DNA of 34,925 nucleotides from Myxosarcina sp. GA_180221_E-2-1-MAG-40_15 (GCA_020692205.1 JAIMKV010000003.1:1-34925), one strand, 5' to 3'. Positions 24,147 to 33,013 are shown, counted from the first letter of the stretch. Numbers and translations: made by a program. Notes: generated by a model not told the origin, from the sequence alone.

Positions 24147-24974
24147 ATGTTTGAGCGACAAGAACCAAGCCCGCTATCATATCTTAAGCAATTCAGCCCG
24201 ACTCATCGATTTGGTAAAGTTGCAGAAGCAACTATCGATCGCGCTCATCCCAGTTCAACAGTTTTAGACCGAGATACAATTAAGGTTTTAAGCTGGAATA
24301 TCGCCAAAAATAATCATGACTACACCTGGAGTAATGATTTTTTAGCTATAGTCGAACAGCATCAGCCCGATCACATATTTCTCCAAGAAGTTCGTCTTTG
24401 CGCCATCAAACAACAAATTCCTGAACTGGCATCAATGGGCTGGAGCTTTGCCCCCAATTTAATTGATACTTTGGATAATACTTACTGTGGGGTGTTAACC
24501 GCGACTAAAAGCGATCGCCTCAATAGCCAGGCTAAAATTACGCAACATCAAGAACCAGTTACCAGAACCCCAAAAGTTTCTCTGTTTGTGGAATATTCCT
24601 GGGTTAATCGTGATCCGCTGTTAACGGTTAATACTCATCTAATTAACTTTGTTGAAACCAGCAAATTTCAGGCACAGCTACAGGAAATAGAAACGATCAT
24701 CTCTCAGCATCAGGGTGCAGTGATTTTTTCTGGAGATTTCAATACCTGGAATCGCTCGCGTTGGCTATTTCTCTTCCAAATGACGGCTAAACTAGGCTTA
24801 ACTCCTGTCTCTTTTCCCATCCTTGAAGCTCTAAAAATTAAACGCTTTTTGCTATCTCCCCCCCTAGACTATATTTTTTATCGAGGATTTAAGCAAAAAG
24901 CCTCTAGCGCTCAGGTAATTGACCAGATCTCATCTTCAGATCATAATCCACTACTAGTAGAACTTTACGTTTAG
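24147..24974 (+). CDS. Endonuclease/exonuclease/phosphatase-fold protein
   Basis: This 275-residue protein has the DNase I-like fold. The order of motifs is LSWNIAKNNHDYTW near 49-62, FLQEVRL near 78, VNTHLINF near 160, the catalytic GDFNTWNRSRW near 196-206 and SSDHNPLLVEL at the end. These supply the Asn, Glu, His and Asp residues used for metal-dependent phosphodiester cleavage. The substrate could be nucleic acid, a phosphoinositide or another phosphodiester. There is no signal peptide. The ATG start lacks a clear ribosome site. The cardiolipin synthase gene begins 15 nt downstream, so the two are almost certainly co-transcribed, which makes a lipid-related substrate worth considering. 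Confidence 0.88.
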   Translation: MFERQEPSPLSYLKQFSPTHRFGKVAEATIDRAHPSSTVLDRDTIKVLSWNIAKNNHDYTWSNDFLAIVEQHQPDHIFLQEVRLCAIKQQIPELASMGWSFAPNLIDTLDNTYCGVLTATKSDRLNSQAKITQHQEPVTRTPKVSLFVEYSWVNRDPLLTVNTHLINFVETSKFQAQLQEIETIISQHQGAVIFSGDFNTWNRSRWLFLFQMTAKLGLTPVSFPILEALKIKRFLLSPPLDYIFYRGFKQKASSAQVIDQISSSDHNPLLVELYV

Positions 24975-24989
24975 AGTGATCGCCAATGT

Positions 24990-26429
24990 ATGCAGTCAGG
25001 GATTAATCTGGTTTCAATCTTTAGCATCGCTACCATCATCGTACATGGTGTAGGCATCTTGTCTGCTGCCCATGCGGTAATGGTGGTGCGTTCATCTCGT
25101 GGCGCGATCGCCTGGGGCATATCCTTAATTACTTTTCCCTGGGTAGCTATTCCTTTGTATTGGATTTTAGGCAAGAATGAATTTCAGGAATATGCTCACG
25201 CATTGCAGAATGCTTATTCAGAAAAACATAAGCTAGTTAGTCAGGCTTATGAAGCCATTCTAAAATACAAAGCCGTACTTCCAGCTCAATTATCTGTAAG
25301 CGAAAAACTGGCAGAGGCTTTTACTCCGCTTCCTTTTACTACTGGCAACGAGATCGAATTATTAATTGATGGTGAGCAAACTTACCAAGCGATGTTAGCG
25401 GCGATCGCGCAAGCTCAAGACTATATTTTGCTGCAATCATATATCATCAACCATGATTGCGCGGGTAACGAGTTTAAACAGGCTCTCATCGAGCGAGCTA
25501 ACCAGGGAGTTAGAGTCAATCTACTCTACGACAAAATTGGCTCACGCAAACTCTCGCGTAACTATCTTAAATCCCTCCGACAGCATGGCATTAAAGTCGG
25601 TGGTTTTGGTAGTACTAGAAGAAAAGGCAACCGCTTTAGAATCAACTTTCGCAACCATCGTAAAATCTTGATTGTCGATGGACAAGTAGCCTTTATGGGT
25701 GGCTTAAATATTGGTGATGAGTATTTAGGCAAAAATCCTCGTTTTGGTTCGTGGCGCGATACTCATCTTAAGCTTCGCGGTGCTGCGGTTCAATGTTTAC
25801 AAAGTGTTTTTCTCGGAGATTGGTATTGGGTTACCAGAGACATTCCTCAAGTTTGCTGGCAGGTACAAGAAGCACAAAACAATCAGACAGCACTAATTTT
25901 ACCAACAGGCCCTGCCGATCAACTGCATAACTGCAACTTATTTTTTCTCAGTTTGATTGAGCGATCGCAAAGCCGAATCTGGATTGCTAGTCCTTACTTT
26001 GTTCCCAATACTTCTATTCTTAATGCCCTCAAGTTGGCTACCCTACGTGGTGTAGATGTACGGATTATTTTACCCAATCGTCCCGATCATCTGACTGCAT
26101 ATTTCTGTTCTTTTTCTTACTATACAGAGCTTCAAGCAGTAGGAATCAAGCTATATCGCTATCGCCCAGGATTTATGCACCAGAAAGTTATTCTAGTCGA
26201 TCACGACATCGCAGGAGTCGGTACAGTTAATCTTGATAATCGCTCATTCTTTTTAAATTTTGAAGTCATGACCTTTGCTATTGATAGCTACTTTATTGAC
26301 AGCGTTGCTACAATGCTGGAACAAGACTTTAATGTTTCTCGCGTGGTCAACCTCGATAATTATCAGCAAAAACCATTTTGGTTTAAGCTGACTGCAAGAG
26401 TCTCTCGCTTACTAGCACCAATATTGTAA
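24990..26429 (+). CDS. cls: Cardiolipin synthase (phospholipase D superfamily)
   Basis: This 479-residue membrane protein joins phosphatidylglycerol or a related lipid to form cardiolipin. Two N-terminal transmembrane helices (about 5-30 and 38-58, the latter WGISLITFPWVAIPLYWI) precede the two PLD domains. The HKD motifs are HRKILIVDGQVAFMGGLNIG near 222 and HQKVILVDHDIAGVGTVNLD near 395, both intact. Length and order are typical of bacterial ClsA-type enzymes. An alternative ATG lies 4 nt upstream in another frame. It is 15 nt after the nuclease/phosphatase-fold gene. Many cyanobacteria contain little or no cardiolipin, so a different phosphatidyl transfer is possible. A hairpin follows the stop codon. 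Confidence 0.9.
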   Translation: MQSGINLVSIFSIATIIVHGVGILSAAHAVMVVRSSRGAIAWGISLITFPWVAIPLYWILGKNEFQEYAHALQNAYSEKHKLVSQAYEAILKYKAVLPAQLSVSEKLAEAFTPLPFTTGNEIELLIDGEQTYQAMLAAIAQAQDYILLQSYIINHDCAGNEFKQALIERANQGVRVNLLYDKIGSRKLSRNYLKSLRQHGIKVGGFGSTRRKGNRFRINFRNHRKILIVDGQVAFMGGLNIGDEYLGKNPRFGSWRDTHLKLRGAAVQCLQSVFLGDWYWVTRDIPQVCWQVQEAQNNQTALILPTGPADQLHNCNLFFLSLIERSQSRIWIASPYFVPNTSILNALKLATLRGVDVRIILPNRPDHLTAYFCSFSYYTELQAVGIKLYRYRPGFMHQKVILVDHDIAGVGTVNLDNRSFFLNFEVMTFAIDSYFIDSVATMLEQDFNVSRVVNLDNYQQKPFWFKLTARVSRLLAPIL

Positions 26430-26437
26430 AGAGAGCT

Positions 26438-26461
26438 AAAAGCTATTAGCTGTTAGCTTTT
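26438..26461 (+). terminator. Hairpin after the cls gene
   Basis: AAAAGCTA (26438-26445) pairs with TAGCTTTT (26454-26461) around an 8-nt loop, 9 nt after the stop codon. The sequence is built from AGCTTTT/TTAGC heptamer-like units, so the terminator may derive from a repeat. Confidence 0.55.
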
Positions 26462-26515
26462 ATTGAAAAGCGCAGTAAGATAAAAACATTTAGCTAAAAT
26501 CAAGGAGCAAGAATA

Positions 26516-26863
26516 ATGACAGAATTATTAGAGCAAAAATGTGTCCCCTGCACAGGAAATTTACCGACTGCAACCGAAGCAGAAATCAAGATCTACAAAA
26601 CTCAAATACCCGACTGGAATATTATTAGCGAAAATGGTGAATTACATTTGCAGAGGGTGTACCAATTTAAAGATTTCCAAAGCGCCTTAGCGTTTACTAA
26701 TCTTGTAGGAGATATCGCTGAAGCAGAAGGACATCACCCCGCTTTACTAACTGAATGGGGTAAGGTAACTGTGAGCTGGTGGACTCATGCGATTAAAGGA
26801 CTTCATCACAATGATTTTATTATGGCAGCCAAGAGCGATCTTCTCTTCAAAAACAAGTTTTAA
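26516..26863 (+). CDS. Pterin-4a-carbinolamine dehydratase
   Basis: This 115-residue protein dehydrates 4a-hydroxytetrahydropterin during cofactor recycling. The family signature is present: LVGDIAEAEGHHPALLTEWGKVTVSWWTHAIKGLHHND has the active-site His pair (EGHHP) and the downstream His in WTHAIKGLHH (written here as family motifs at about 62-100). It starts MTELLEQKCVPC, and GGAGCAAGAATA before the ATG is a good ribosome site. Cyanobacteria generally lack phenylalanine hydroxylase, so the physiological pterin cofactor system is uncertain. It is a single gene 86 nt after cls, with a hairpin in between. An AGCTTTT heptamer array follows 27 nt after its stop. Confidence 0.92.
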   Translation: MTELLEQKCVPCTGNLPTATEAEIKIYKTQIPDWNIISENGELHLQRVYQFKDFQSALAFTNLVGDIAEAEGHHPALLTEWGKVTVSWWTHAIKGLHHNDFIMAAKSDLLFKNKF

Positions 26864-26890
26864 GACTACGCTGTTGGTTAACTGATTTTA

Positions 26891-26925
26891 AGCTATTAGC
26901 TTTTAGCTTTTAGCTTTTAGCTTTT
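26891..26925 (+). repeat. AGCTTTT heptamer array
   Basis: About five head-to-tail copies of AGCTTTT (one variant AGCTATT), 27 nt after the stop of the dehydratase gene. Related single or double units follow cls (26438), ftsH (minus strand near 18976) and the CHAT gene (near 33052). Confidence 0.85.
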
Positions 26926-27380
26926 GGGCGGCAAGGCTTCGCTACGAGATAATCTCATACTTCATACTTCAAAAATTATTTGGCAATGGTGCAACATTGC
27001 TATCTATGCTAGTTTCTGTTTCGCCAGCATTTTGACCATTAACCTTAGGCTGTTCCAAGCTAAAGAGCAAAATGATCATAATTCCCACGGACACACTCAC
27101 GATAAAAAATTGGCTTGATTCTAAATACCGATACATTATGCTTACTGTTATTTACTCACTCACATTAATTACAGTAATGATTAGTAGATCATCGATTTAT
27201 CTATCTTCAGACAGATTTACTTAATGTGATCTAGGTAGATTACTTAAAGTAAAAAATGAACAGCATGGAATTAAAAGCTCTGATGAGACAGAAACGACCT
27301 TGTTGCCGATGAAATATACCTAAATCAAGATAGATTATTAACAACGACTTCAAGTTTCAATAGCAGTTACTCAATCGATT
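26926..27380 (+). other. Gene-poor stretch with repeat fragments
   Basis: The sequence holds a few ATACTTC units near 26955-26975 and an AT-rich remainder. A 64-codon frame at 26924-27118 starts inside the heptamer array and has no ribosome site; its last residues are His-rich (NSHGHTHD), reminiscent of metal transporters, but too short to call. No promoter or RNA gene was recognised. Confidence 0.5.
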
Positions 27381-27557
27381 ATGCTCATGAAGACTAAAAG
27401 CAATAAACATCAAGTGGTTCATTTTTTGTGTCAGCCTCAAGGAGGAAAGGCTTATCTGCATAACGCTTTAAATTCAAAATCAGAACAAGTTTTCATTGAA
27501 GCTTTACATCACATTATTGATGCCATGAATCAAGATTTAAGTTCTAGCTCTCTCTAA
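27381..27557 (+). CDS. Possible 58-residue hypothetical protein
   Basis: This short frame starts with two nearby ATGs (MLMKTKSNKH) and encodes a soluble, balanced composition: HQVVHFLCQPQGGKAYL followed by an amphipathic helix SEQVFIEALHHIIDAMNQD and a serine-rich end. The hydrophobic periodicity and low rare-codon use look protein-like, but there is no clear ribosome site and I recognise no family. It is 78 nt before ubiD on the same strand and could be co-transcribed with it. Confidence 0.4.
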   Translation: MLMKTKSNKHQVVHFLCQPQGGKAYLHNALNSKSEQVFIEALHHIIDAMNQDLSSSSL

Positions 27558-27634
27558 CTCTTTTAAGAGATTGTAGATTTTTCTTTAACTCCTCTAGACT
27601 AAACATATATACTTAGAGCTTTATATTTCTTAAC

Positions 27635-29143
27635 ATGGCTAGAGATCTGCGGGGATTTATGAAAATTTTGGCATCAAGAGGACAGCTAAAGCGCATTACA
27701 GCACTAGTTGATCCTGAGTTAGAAATTGCCGAAATTGCTAATCGCATGCTACAGGCAGGAGGTCCTGGATTACTGTTTGAAAACGTCAAAGGATCGCCTT
27801 TTCCCGTAGCGGTAAACCTGATGGGAACTGTAGAGCGTATTTGCTGGTCAATGAATATGGAAACTCCAGAGGAACTAGAAACTTTGGGGTCGAAACTGGC
27901 TCTGTTACAGCAACCGAAACCACCTAAAAAAATCAAGCAGGCAGTGGATTTTGGTAAGGTACTATTTGATGTGCTTAAAGCCAAACCAGGAAGAGACTTT
28001 TTTCCTCCCTGTCAGCAGATAGTCATTGAAGGAGAGGATGTAGATCTAAACAAAGTACCGATGATCCGTCCTTATTCAGGAGATGCGGGTAAAATCATTA
28101 CTTTGGGATTGGTAATTACTAAAGACGTTGAGACAGGTACGCCTAATGTTGGAGTATATCGCCTCCAGCTACAGTCTAAAAATACGATGACTGTTCACTG
28201 GCTGTCGGTTCGGGGTGGTGCTAGACATCTGCGTAAAGCAGCAGAAGCAGGGAAAAAATTAGAAATTGCGATCGCTCTAGGAGTCGATCCGATGATTATT
28301 ATGGCAGCAGCCACCCCGATTCCTGTAGATCTTTCCGAATGGCTGTTTGCTGGGCTGTATGGCGGTAGCGGCGTAAAACTGGCTAAGTGCAAAACCGTCG
28401 ATTTAGAAGTACCCGCCGATTCAGAATTTGTTTTAGAAGGCACAATTACCCCTGGCGAAATGCTACCTGACGGCCCTTTTGGCGATCATATGGGCTACTA
28501 TGGCGGGGTTGAAGATTCTCCTTTAGTTCGTTTTCACTGTATTACTCATCGTCAAAACCCCATTTATTTAACTACTTTTAGTGGTCGTCCTCCCAAAGAA
28601 GAGGCAATGATGGCGATCGCTCTCAATCGAATTTATACTCCGATCCTGCGCCAGCAAGTGTCGGAAATTGTTGATTTCTTTTTACCGATGGAGGCTTTAA
28701 GCTATAAAGCAGCAATTATTTCGATTGATAAAGCCTATCCTGGACAAGCTAGAAGGGCTGCCTTAGCTTTTTGGAGTGCCTTACCCCAATTTACTTATAC
28801 TAAGTTTGTCATTGTCGTCGATCGAGACATTAATGTCCGCGATCCCCGCCAAGTAGTTTGGGCGATTAGTTCTAAGGTAGATCCCTCCCGCGATGTTTTT
28901 ATTTTGCCTAATACGCCTTTTGATACTCTAGATTTCGCCAGTGAAAAAATTGGACTTGGTGGCCGTATGGGTATCGATGCAACGACCAAAATTTCTCCTG
29001 AAACTGACCACGAATGGGGCGAGCCTTTAGAATCTGATGCTGATGTAGCAGCAATGGTCACCAGACGCTGGCAGGAATATGGTTTGGAAGACATTGATTT
29101 AGCCGAGGTAAATGCTAATTTATTTGGTTACGAGATGAAATAA
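27635..29143 (+). CDS. ubiD: UbiD-family prenylated-FMN decarboxylase
   Basis: This 502-residue enzyme is a full-length member of the UbiD family, which removes the carboxyl group from 4-hydroxy-3-polyprenylbenzoate using prenylated FMN. In cyanobacteria this step belongs to plastoquinone synthesis. Visible landmarks are GGPGLLFENVKGSPFPVAVN near 43-62, GPFGDHMGYYGGVEDSPLV near 280 (containing the catalytic Glu region of the family), and a C-terminal DATTKISPETDHEWGEP. Its partner UbiX, the flavin prenyltransferase, is not in this window. The start ATG (MARDLRGF) matches the family N-terminus. A hairpin follows the gene. Confidence 0.92.
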   Translation: MARDLRGFMKILASRGQLKRITALVDPELEIAEIANRMLQAGGPGLLFENVKGSPFPVAVNLMGTVERICWSMNMETPEELETLGSKLALLQQPKPPKKIKQAVDFGKVLFDVLKAKPGRDFFPPCQQIVIEGEDVDLNKVPMIRPYSGDAGKIITLGLVITKDVETGTPNVGVYRLQLQSKNTMTVHWLSVRGGARHLRKAAEAGKKLEIAIALGVDPMIIMAAATPIPVDLSEWLFAGLYGGSGVKLAKCKTVDLEVPADSEFVLEGTITPGEMLPDGPFGDHMGYYGGVEDSPLVRFHCITHRQNPIYLTTFSGRPPKEEAMMAIALNRIYTPILRQQVSEIVDFFLPMEALSYKAAIISIDKAYPGQARRAALAFWSALPQFTYTKFVIVVDRDINVRDPRQVVWAISSKVDPSRDVFILPNTPFDTLDFASEKIGLGGRMGIDATTKISPETDHEWGEPLESDADVAAMVTRRWQEYGLEDIDLAEVNANLFGYEMK

Positions 29144-29159
29144 ATAGTTATTTGGATCA

Positions 29160-29185
29160 GGGTAAGGTATTGCCTTGCCCTTTAA
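29160..29185 (+). terminator. Terminator of ubiD
   Basis: GGGTAAGG (29160-29167) pairs with CCTTGCCC (29173-29180) around a 5-nt loop, with one G-U wobble, followed by TTTAAT. It starts 16 nt after the ubiD stop codon. Confidence 0.7.
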
Positions 29186-29186
29186 T

Positions 29187-29324
29187 GGCGACGTTGCTGA
29201 ATCAAGGTATACCACAAGGGTATATCCGAAGGTGTATACCACAAGTGTACAATGTCCTTTAGGACAATGTGATGTAAAAATTTTATTCACAACTAGCAAC
29301 TTCATACTTAAAATCAGCAACGCC
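29187..29324. mobile_element. MITE-like element with imperfect terminal inverted repeats
   Basis: GGCGACGTTGCTGAATCAAG at the left end (from 29187) and the reverse complement of the right end (to 29324), GGCGTTGCTGATTTTAAGTA, are clearly related apart from a 3-nt insertion. The 138-bp interior has no open frame and carries two ATACCACAAG units plus a TCCTTTAGG motif also found at 23012-23077. The flanks (TTTAAT left, TAAATT right) permit a short TAA-type target duplication. The GCGTTGCTGA end resembles ends I recall from cyanobacterial IS elements. Confidence 0.6.
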
Positions 29325-29463
29325 TAAATTGCTTGTCTTTATTAAAAATTTACACTTGTGACAATATATTTAGTGAAATAATCAGAATTAACGATTTAAA
29401 TTTAGTTAAATATACTGAAACCATATAAACACAGCTTTAAAATCTTAATAGTTGGTAGCACTA

Positions 29464-29982
29464 ATGAATCAAAAAAAATATTTATATACTGCTATTGTTA
29501 GTTGCGCGATCGCACTTAATGCAGTTCCCGTTCACGCCATACAATACATAGCACAAGAATCGTCTCAATCAGTATTTGTTTGTGCTACTCAAGATGGTAC
29601 GCCAACCATGTTCTCCTATACTCCAGGAGAAGTAAACTTAACACCTTTGATGAGTTGGCATCCAGAATACTTGCTCCCAGAACAATCGGGGGCCCAAGTT
29701 TGCCAACAAACCGCTGCCAAACTACAGTCTTCTTATCAGCAAGAAGAAGCAAAATATCTCAAGGCAGAAATCACCAAAGATGAAAATTTAGTCTGCCTAG
29801 TTGATCAAGAAGATCAAAACTGCCTTTCACAAACCAGCCAAAAGCTTTTTAGCGTCAACCCAAATTATGATGCTGGATGTGTTTTAGAAAATAAGAGACC
29901 AATAGAATGTAAAGCTTTGCAGGGTAGAGGCATCTATAGTTTTGAGGACAAACCCTATCAAACCCTGTGGTGGCCTTGGTAA
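29464..29982 (+). CDS. COP23-domain exported protein
   Basis: This 172-residue protein has a signal peptide (about 1-26, ending PVHAIQ) and a mature domain resembling the COP23 (circadian oscillating protein) family: FVCATQDGTPTMFSYTPGE, a Trp in LMSWHPEYL, a Cys in AQVCQQTAAKLQSSYQ, and LVCLVDQEDQNC near 115. The conserved cysteines suggest disulphides outside the cytoplasm. COP23 was described as a membrane-associated protein with daily rhythm in a unicellular cyanobacterium; its activity is unknown. I start at the ATG of MNQKKYLYT. It is the first of three exported-protein genes on the same strand, followed after 103 nt by the probable outer-membrane protein and then the CHAT protein. Confidence 0.7.
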   Translation: MNQKKYLYTAIVSCAIALNAVPVHAIQYIAQESSQSVFVCATQDGTPTMFSYTPGEVNLTPLMSWHPEYLLPEQSGAQVCQQTAAKLQSSYQQEEAKYLKAEITKDENLVCLVDQEDQNCLSQTSQKLFSVNPNYDAGCVLENKRPIECKALQGRGIYSFEDKPYQTLWWPW

Positions 29983-30085
29983 AGTTAAATTTAATTTTTC
30001 AATCATTTGGCTAATTAATCTAAATTGCTAAATAGTTGGTCACAAATTAAATATTGTGAAATATTCAAACAAACACAGTGCTTAA

Positions 30086-31072
30086 ATGCCGTTGAAAAGA
30101 AAGCCCCCCTTACATTGCCTTAAATTTGTTCTGGTCAGTAGTGCAATTATCTTAAACGCTAATGAAGCCGAAGCTGATAGTCTCAAACTATCTTCTTCAT
30201 GGGGTACCAGACAAGCTCAAACAATTACGGTTAACAAATCGAAATTTCGGTTTCAGTCTTTATCATTGAACAATTCTGAAAGTGCCTCTAGCGTTGCCGC
30301 TGAAGCCTCAGAAAATGGTAGTCCTGCTTTACGCCGCCAACCCTCAGGAGGAGAAAGATTTGAGCCGACACGGATACCATTGCAAATTCCTTTTCCTCAA
30401 CAACCTTACCGAGCATCACCAAGCATTACGATCATTAATCCATCAGCCTATGGAGCATTTTGGGGCAATGCTGGGATTGGATTTGGGTTTCAAGAACGCG
30501 TGCGCTTTAAAGACGATGCTGATGGTGTAGCTGGTTTAGGTTTTGGTTTAGGAAATCCACAAACAAACGTTGGCGCCCAAATCGGGATTAGTTTAGTTGA
30601 CTTGAGCGCACCATTAGATGATGGGGCAATCAATCTGAAGTTACATCGTCGGTTGCCAGAAAACTTTGCGATCGCACTTGGAGTTCAAGGATTGACTACT
30701 TGGGGAAACACTGATGGTGGATCTTCAGTATATGGTGTTGTCACCAAAAGATTTATGCTGCGTCAAGATAGAACTAGACCATTTAGCGAAATCTATACAA
30801 CTTTGGGCGCAGGGGGTGGGCAATTTCGTTCTGAGTCCGATATTGATGATGGCAACGAAAACCTAGGAATTTTTGGTAGCTTAGCAATTAAAGTTATTCA
30901 ACCAGTTGGTTTGGTAGCAGAATGGAGCGGTCAAGATTTGACCATTGGTGTTCCTATTGTTCTATTTAGACAGCTACCACTGGTACTTGTTCCTGCTATC
31001 ACCGATATAACTGGTTCTGCTGGAGATGGAACTAGATTTGTGTTTGGCTTTGGATATACTTTTTCATTTTAG
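30086..31072 (+). CDS. Probable outer-membrane beta-barrel protein, unknown family
   Basis: I do not recognise a named family. This 328-residue protein begins with a basic, hydrophobic N-terminus (about 1-31: LKFVLVSSAIILNANEAEA) that reads as a signal peptide. Residues 65-115 are low-complexity Ser/Ala/Pro-rich. The C-terminal 200 residues alternate polar and apolar positions with many glycines (GAFWGNAGIGFGFQ, GLGFGLGNPQTNVGAQIG) and the chain ends FVFGFGYTFSF, the aromatic-terminated strand expected of an outer-membrane barrel. It lies between the COP23 and CHAT genes (gaps 103 and 27 nt), and the short second gap implies co-transcription with the CHAT gene. It could anchor or export its neighbours, but that is inference only. 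Confidence 0.65.
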   Translation: MPLKRKPPLHCLKFVLVSSAIILNANEAEADSLKLSSSWGTRQAQTITVNKSKFRFQSLSLNNSESASSVAAEASENGSPALRRQPSGGERFEPTRIPLQIPFPQQPYRASPSITIINPSAYGAFWGNAGIGFGFQERVRFKDDADGVAGLGFGLGNPQTNVGAQIGISLVDLSAPLDDGAINLKLHRRLPENFAIALGVQGLTTWGNTDGGSSVYGVVTKRFMLRQDRTRPFSEIYTTLGAGGGQFRSESDIDDGNENLGIFGSLAIKVIQPVGLVAEWSGQDLTIGVPIVLFRQLPLVLVPAITDITGSAGDGTRFVFGFGYTFSF

Positions 31073-31099
31073 ATTGATCTTTTTAGCAAAATAAAAAAC

Positions 31100-32992
31100 A
31101 TGAAATTATCTCAATTATCAATCAAAATTTTTTTAGTCTTAACTTGGATGCTACTGGCCACCGAATCAGCTCAATCTCAGTCAGGGAACATGTCTGATAT
31201 TACTCTTCCTAGTCCTGATGCCATGGTAACTGACCCTCCCACTGAAGAAGTACCTGTAGAAGATAATGCTCCCACTGAAGAAGTACCCGTAGAAAGTAAT
31301 ACTCCCACTGAAGAAACAATTACAGAAACTGCTCCTGACAACAACTTAGGCGAAAATCTGGCAGGTGATTCCGTAACCCCTCCAGAAGAAGCTATCAACG
31401 TAAATGAACCCGTGGATGCTACAGATAGCTCGAATTCTGAACCAGCTAATCTAGAATCAGAAGCTCCTCAAGGAGAATCAGCAACTTTAGATCAAGAAAA
31501 TGTAGCTGAGCCAAATGAGATAGTCAAAGAACTAGTTGAACGAGAAGCAAAAATAATTGAAGAAGAATCCTCTGCTGAAGAAGCAGAAGCAGAGCTATCT
31601 GAAACTGAAGAGATCGAAGAAAGCTCCAATCCAGAGTTAGGACAGCTTGATCGTGTCGCTTATGAAGCTCAATTTCAGCAAGCACCAAACGAGCTGGCTA
31701 TACTGATGCAAGAAGAATTTCAATTAAATCAATTCATTAATTCTTCTGGGTTACAGCTCTATGGAACCGTACCCTCAGTCAGAGATATTTCGCGTCGGCT
31801 AGCTCAATTAGCCGAACAGACAGGTAAAAAACCCGCATTTATCAATATATCTCTTCAATCCAACCAATTAGAGTCATTTGTAGTTTTACCCGAGCAAATT
31901 GAGGCCGCTGCTCATAACTCTAGGGTAGCATCGTCAAACTTAAACGCCATCAATTCACCTCAAGCACAAGCTGTAACAATCCGTAAGACTGTTCGAGATA
32001 CATCTCGCCAAGACTTGATGGCAACCGCAACTCAATTTCGGGAAGAGATTAGTGATATTAGAAAGTTAAATCAAACTAATTACAAGTCATCCGCTCAAGA
32101 ACTGTACAAAGTTTTGATTGAACCAATAGAGGCAGAATTAGAAGCTAATAACATTGACATTTTAGTGTTTTCCCTGGATTCGGGTCTGCGTTTATTACCA
32201 ATAGCAGCACTTCACGATGGAAACCAATTTCTGGTTGAAAAGTACGCCATGGGAATAGTTCCCAGTTTTGGCTTGACCGATACTCGTTATGTAAGCCCAG
32301 AGAAAAGTTCTATTCTTGCCATGGGAGCTTCAGAATTTGCCGAACAACCAGCTTTGCCAACAATGCCGATTGAATTGGCAACTATTATCAGTAATCCACG
32401 CCAGGGGGAAGTATTTCTCAACGAGCAATTTACCATTCCTAACTTTGTGACTCAAAATAGTCGCCAAACACCATTTTCGATCATTCACTTAGGCACTCAT
32501 GCAAAGTTTGAGACTGGTGACTCGAACGATTCATACATTCAGTTTTATGATGCCCAGCTAAAAATACCTCAACTACAAGAATTGTCTGATGAACTTGGTT
32601 GGAATACTAATGCTAGCCCCATAGAATTATTGGTACTAAGTGCCTGTGAAACTGCTTTGGGAGATGAAGAAGCCGAATTAGGTTTTGCAGGATTAGCGGT
32701 ACAAGCAGGCGTGAAATCAGCTCTGGCAAGTCTTTGGTATGTTAGTGATTTGGGAACTTTAGCTTTAATGGGGGAGTTTTACGATCAGCTGGGAAATACT
32801 TTAATTAAAGCAGAAGCATTGCGTCAAACTCAATTAGAGATGCTGCGAGGTAATGTGAAAGTAAATAATCGGCAAGTTCAATTATCTAACGGAAAAGGTT
32901 TAGCTCTTCCACAAGATTTTCCTGATGGAACTTTAACCCTCGATCATCCTTACTTTTGGTCATCATTTACTTTAATTGGCAACTGGAATTAG
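31100..32992 (+). CDS. Exported CHAT-domain (caspase-like) protein
   Basis: This 630-residue protein has a signal peptide (about 1-27, cleaved near SAQSQS). A disordered acidic region follows at about 35-185, with three near-copies of PTEEVPVE and long Glu-rich runs. An alpha-helical part at about 190-330 leads into a C-terminal CHAT domain at about 340-630. The His-Cys dyad of clan CD proteases is intact: His in IIHLGTHAKFE and Cys in LVLSACETALGDEEAELG, with the usual AGVKSALASLWYVSD downstream. It is therefore predicted to be an active periplasmic or surface peptidase. No TPR or haemagglutinin repeats, common partners of CHAT in cyanobacteria, are present. It begins 27 nt after the probable barrel gene. 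Targets are unknown. Confidence 0.85.
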   Translation: MKLSQLSIKIFLVLTWMLLATESAQSQSGNMSDITLPSPDAMVTDPPTEEVPVEDNAPTEEVPVESNTPTEETITETAPDNNLGENLAGDSVTPPEEAINVNEPVDATDSSNSEPANLESEAPQGESATLDQENVAEPNEIVKELVEREAKIIEEESSAEEAEAELSETEEIEESSNPELGQLDRVAYEAQFQQAPNELAILMQEEFQLNQFINSSGLQLYGTVPSVRDISRRLAQLAEQTGKKPAFINISLQSNQLESFVVLPEQIEAAAHNSRVASSNLNAINSPQAQAVTIRKTVRDTSRQDLMATATQFREEISDIRKLNQTNYKSSAQELYKVLIEPIEAELEANNIDILVFSLDSGLRLLPIAALHDGNQFLVEKYAMGIVPSFGLTDTRYVSPEKSSILAMGASEFAEQPALPTMPIELATIISNPRQGEVFLNEQFTIPNFVTQNSRQTPFSIIHLGTHAKFETGDSNDSYIQFYDAQLKIPQLQELSDELGWNTNASPIELLVLSACETALGDEEAELGFAGLAVQAGVKSALASLWYVSDLGTLALMGEFYDQLGNTLIKAEALRQTQLEMLRGNVKVNNRQVQLSNGKGLALPQDFPDGTLTLDHPYFWSSFTLIGNWN

Positions 32993-33013
32993 GCGGGTAT
33001 GCTAACTAATTAA

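Noticed and set aside
26924-27118. 64-codon frame ending in a His-rich stretch
   Set aside because: It starts within a heptamer array, has no ribosome site, and only the last dozen residues hint at a metal-binding tail; too weak to call a gene or a transporter remnant.
29187-29324. tRNA or structured small RNA gene
   Set aside because: No cloverleaf or T-loop signature; the end symmetry is better explained by terminal inverted repeats.
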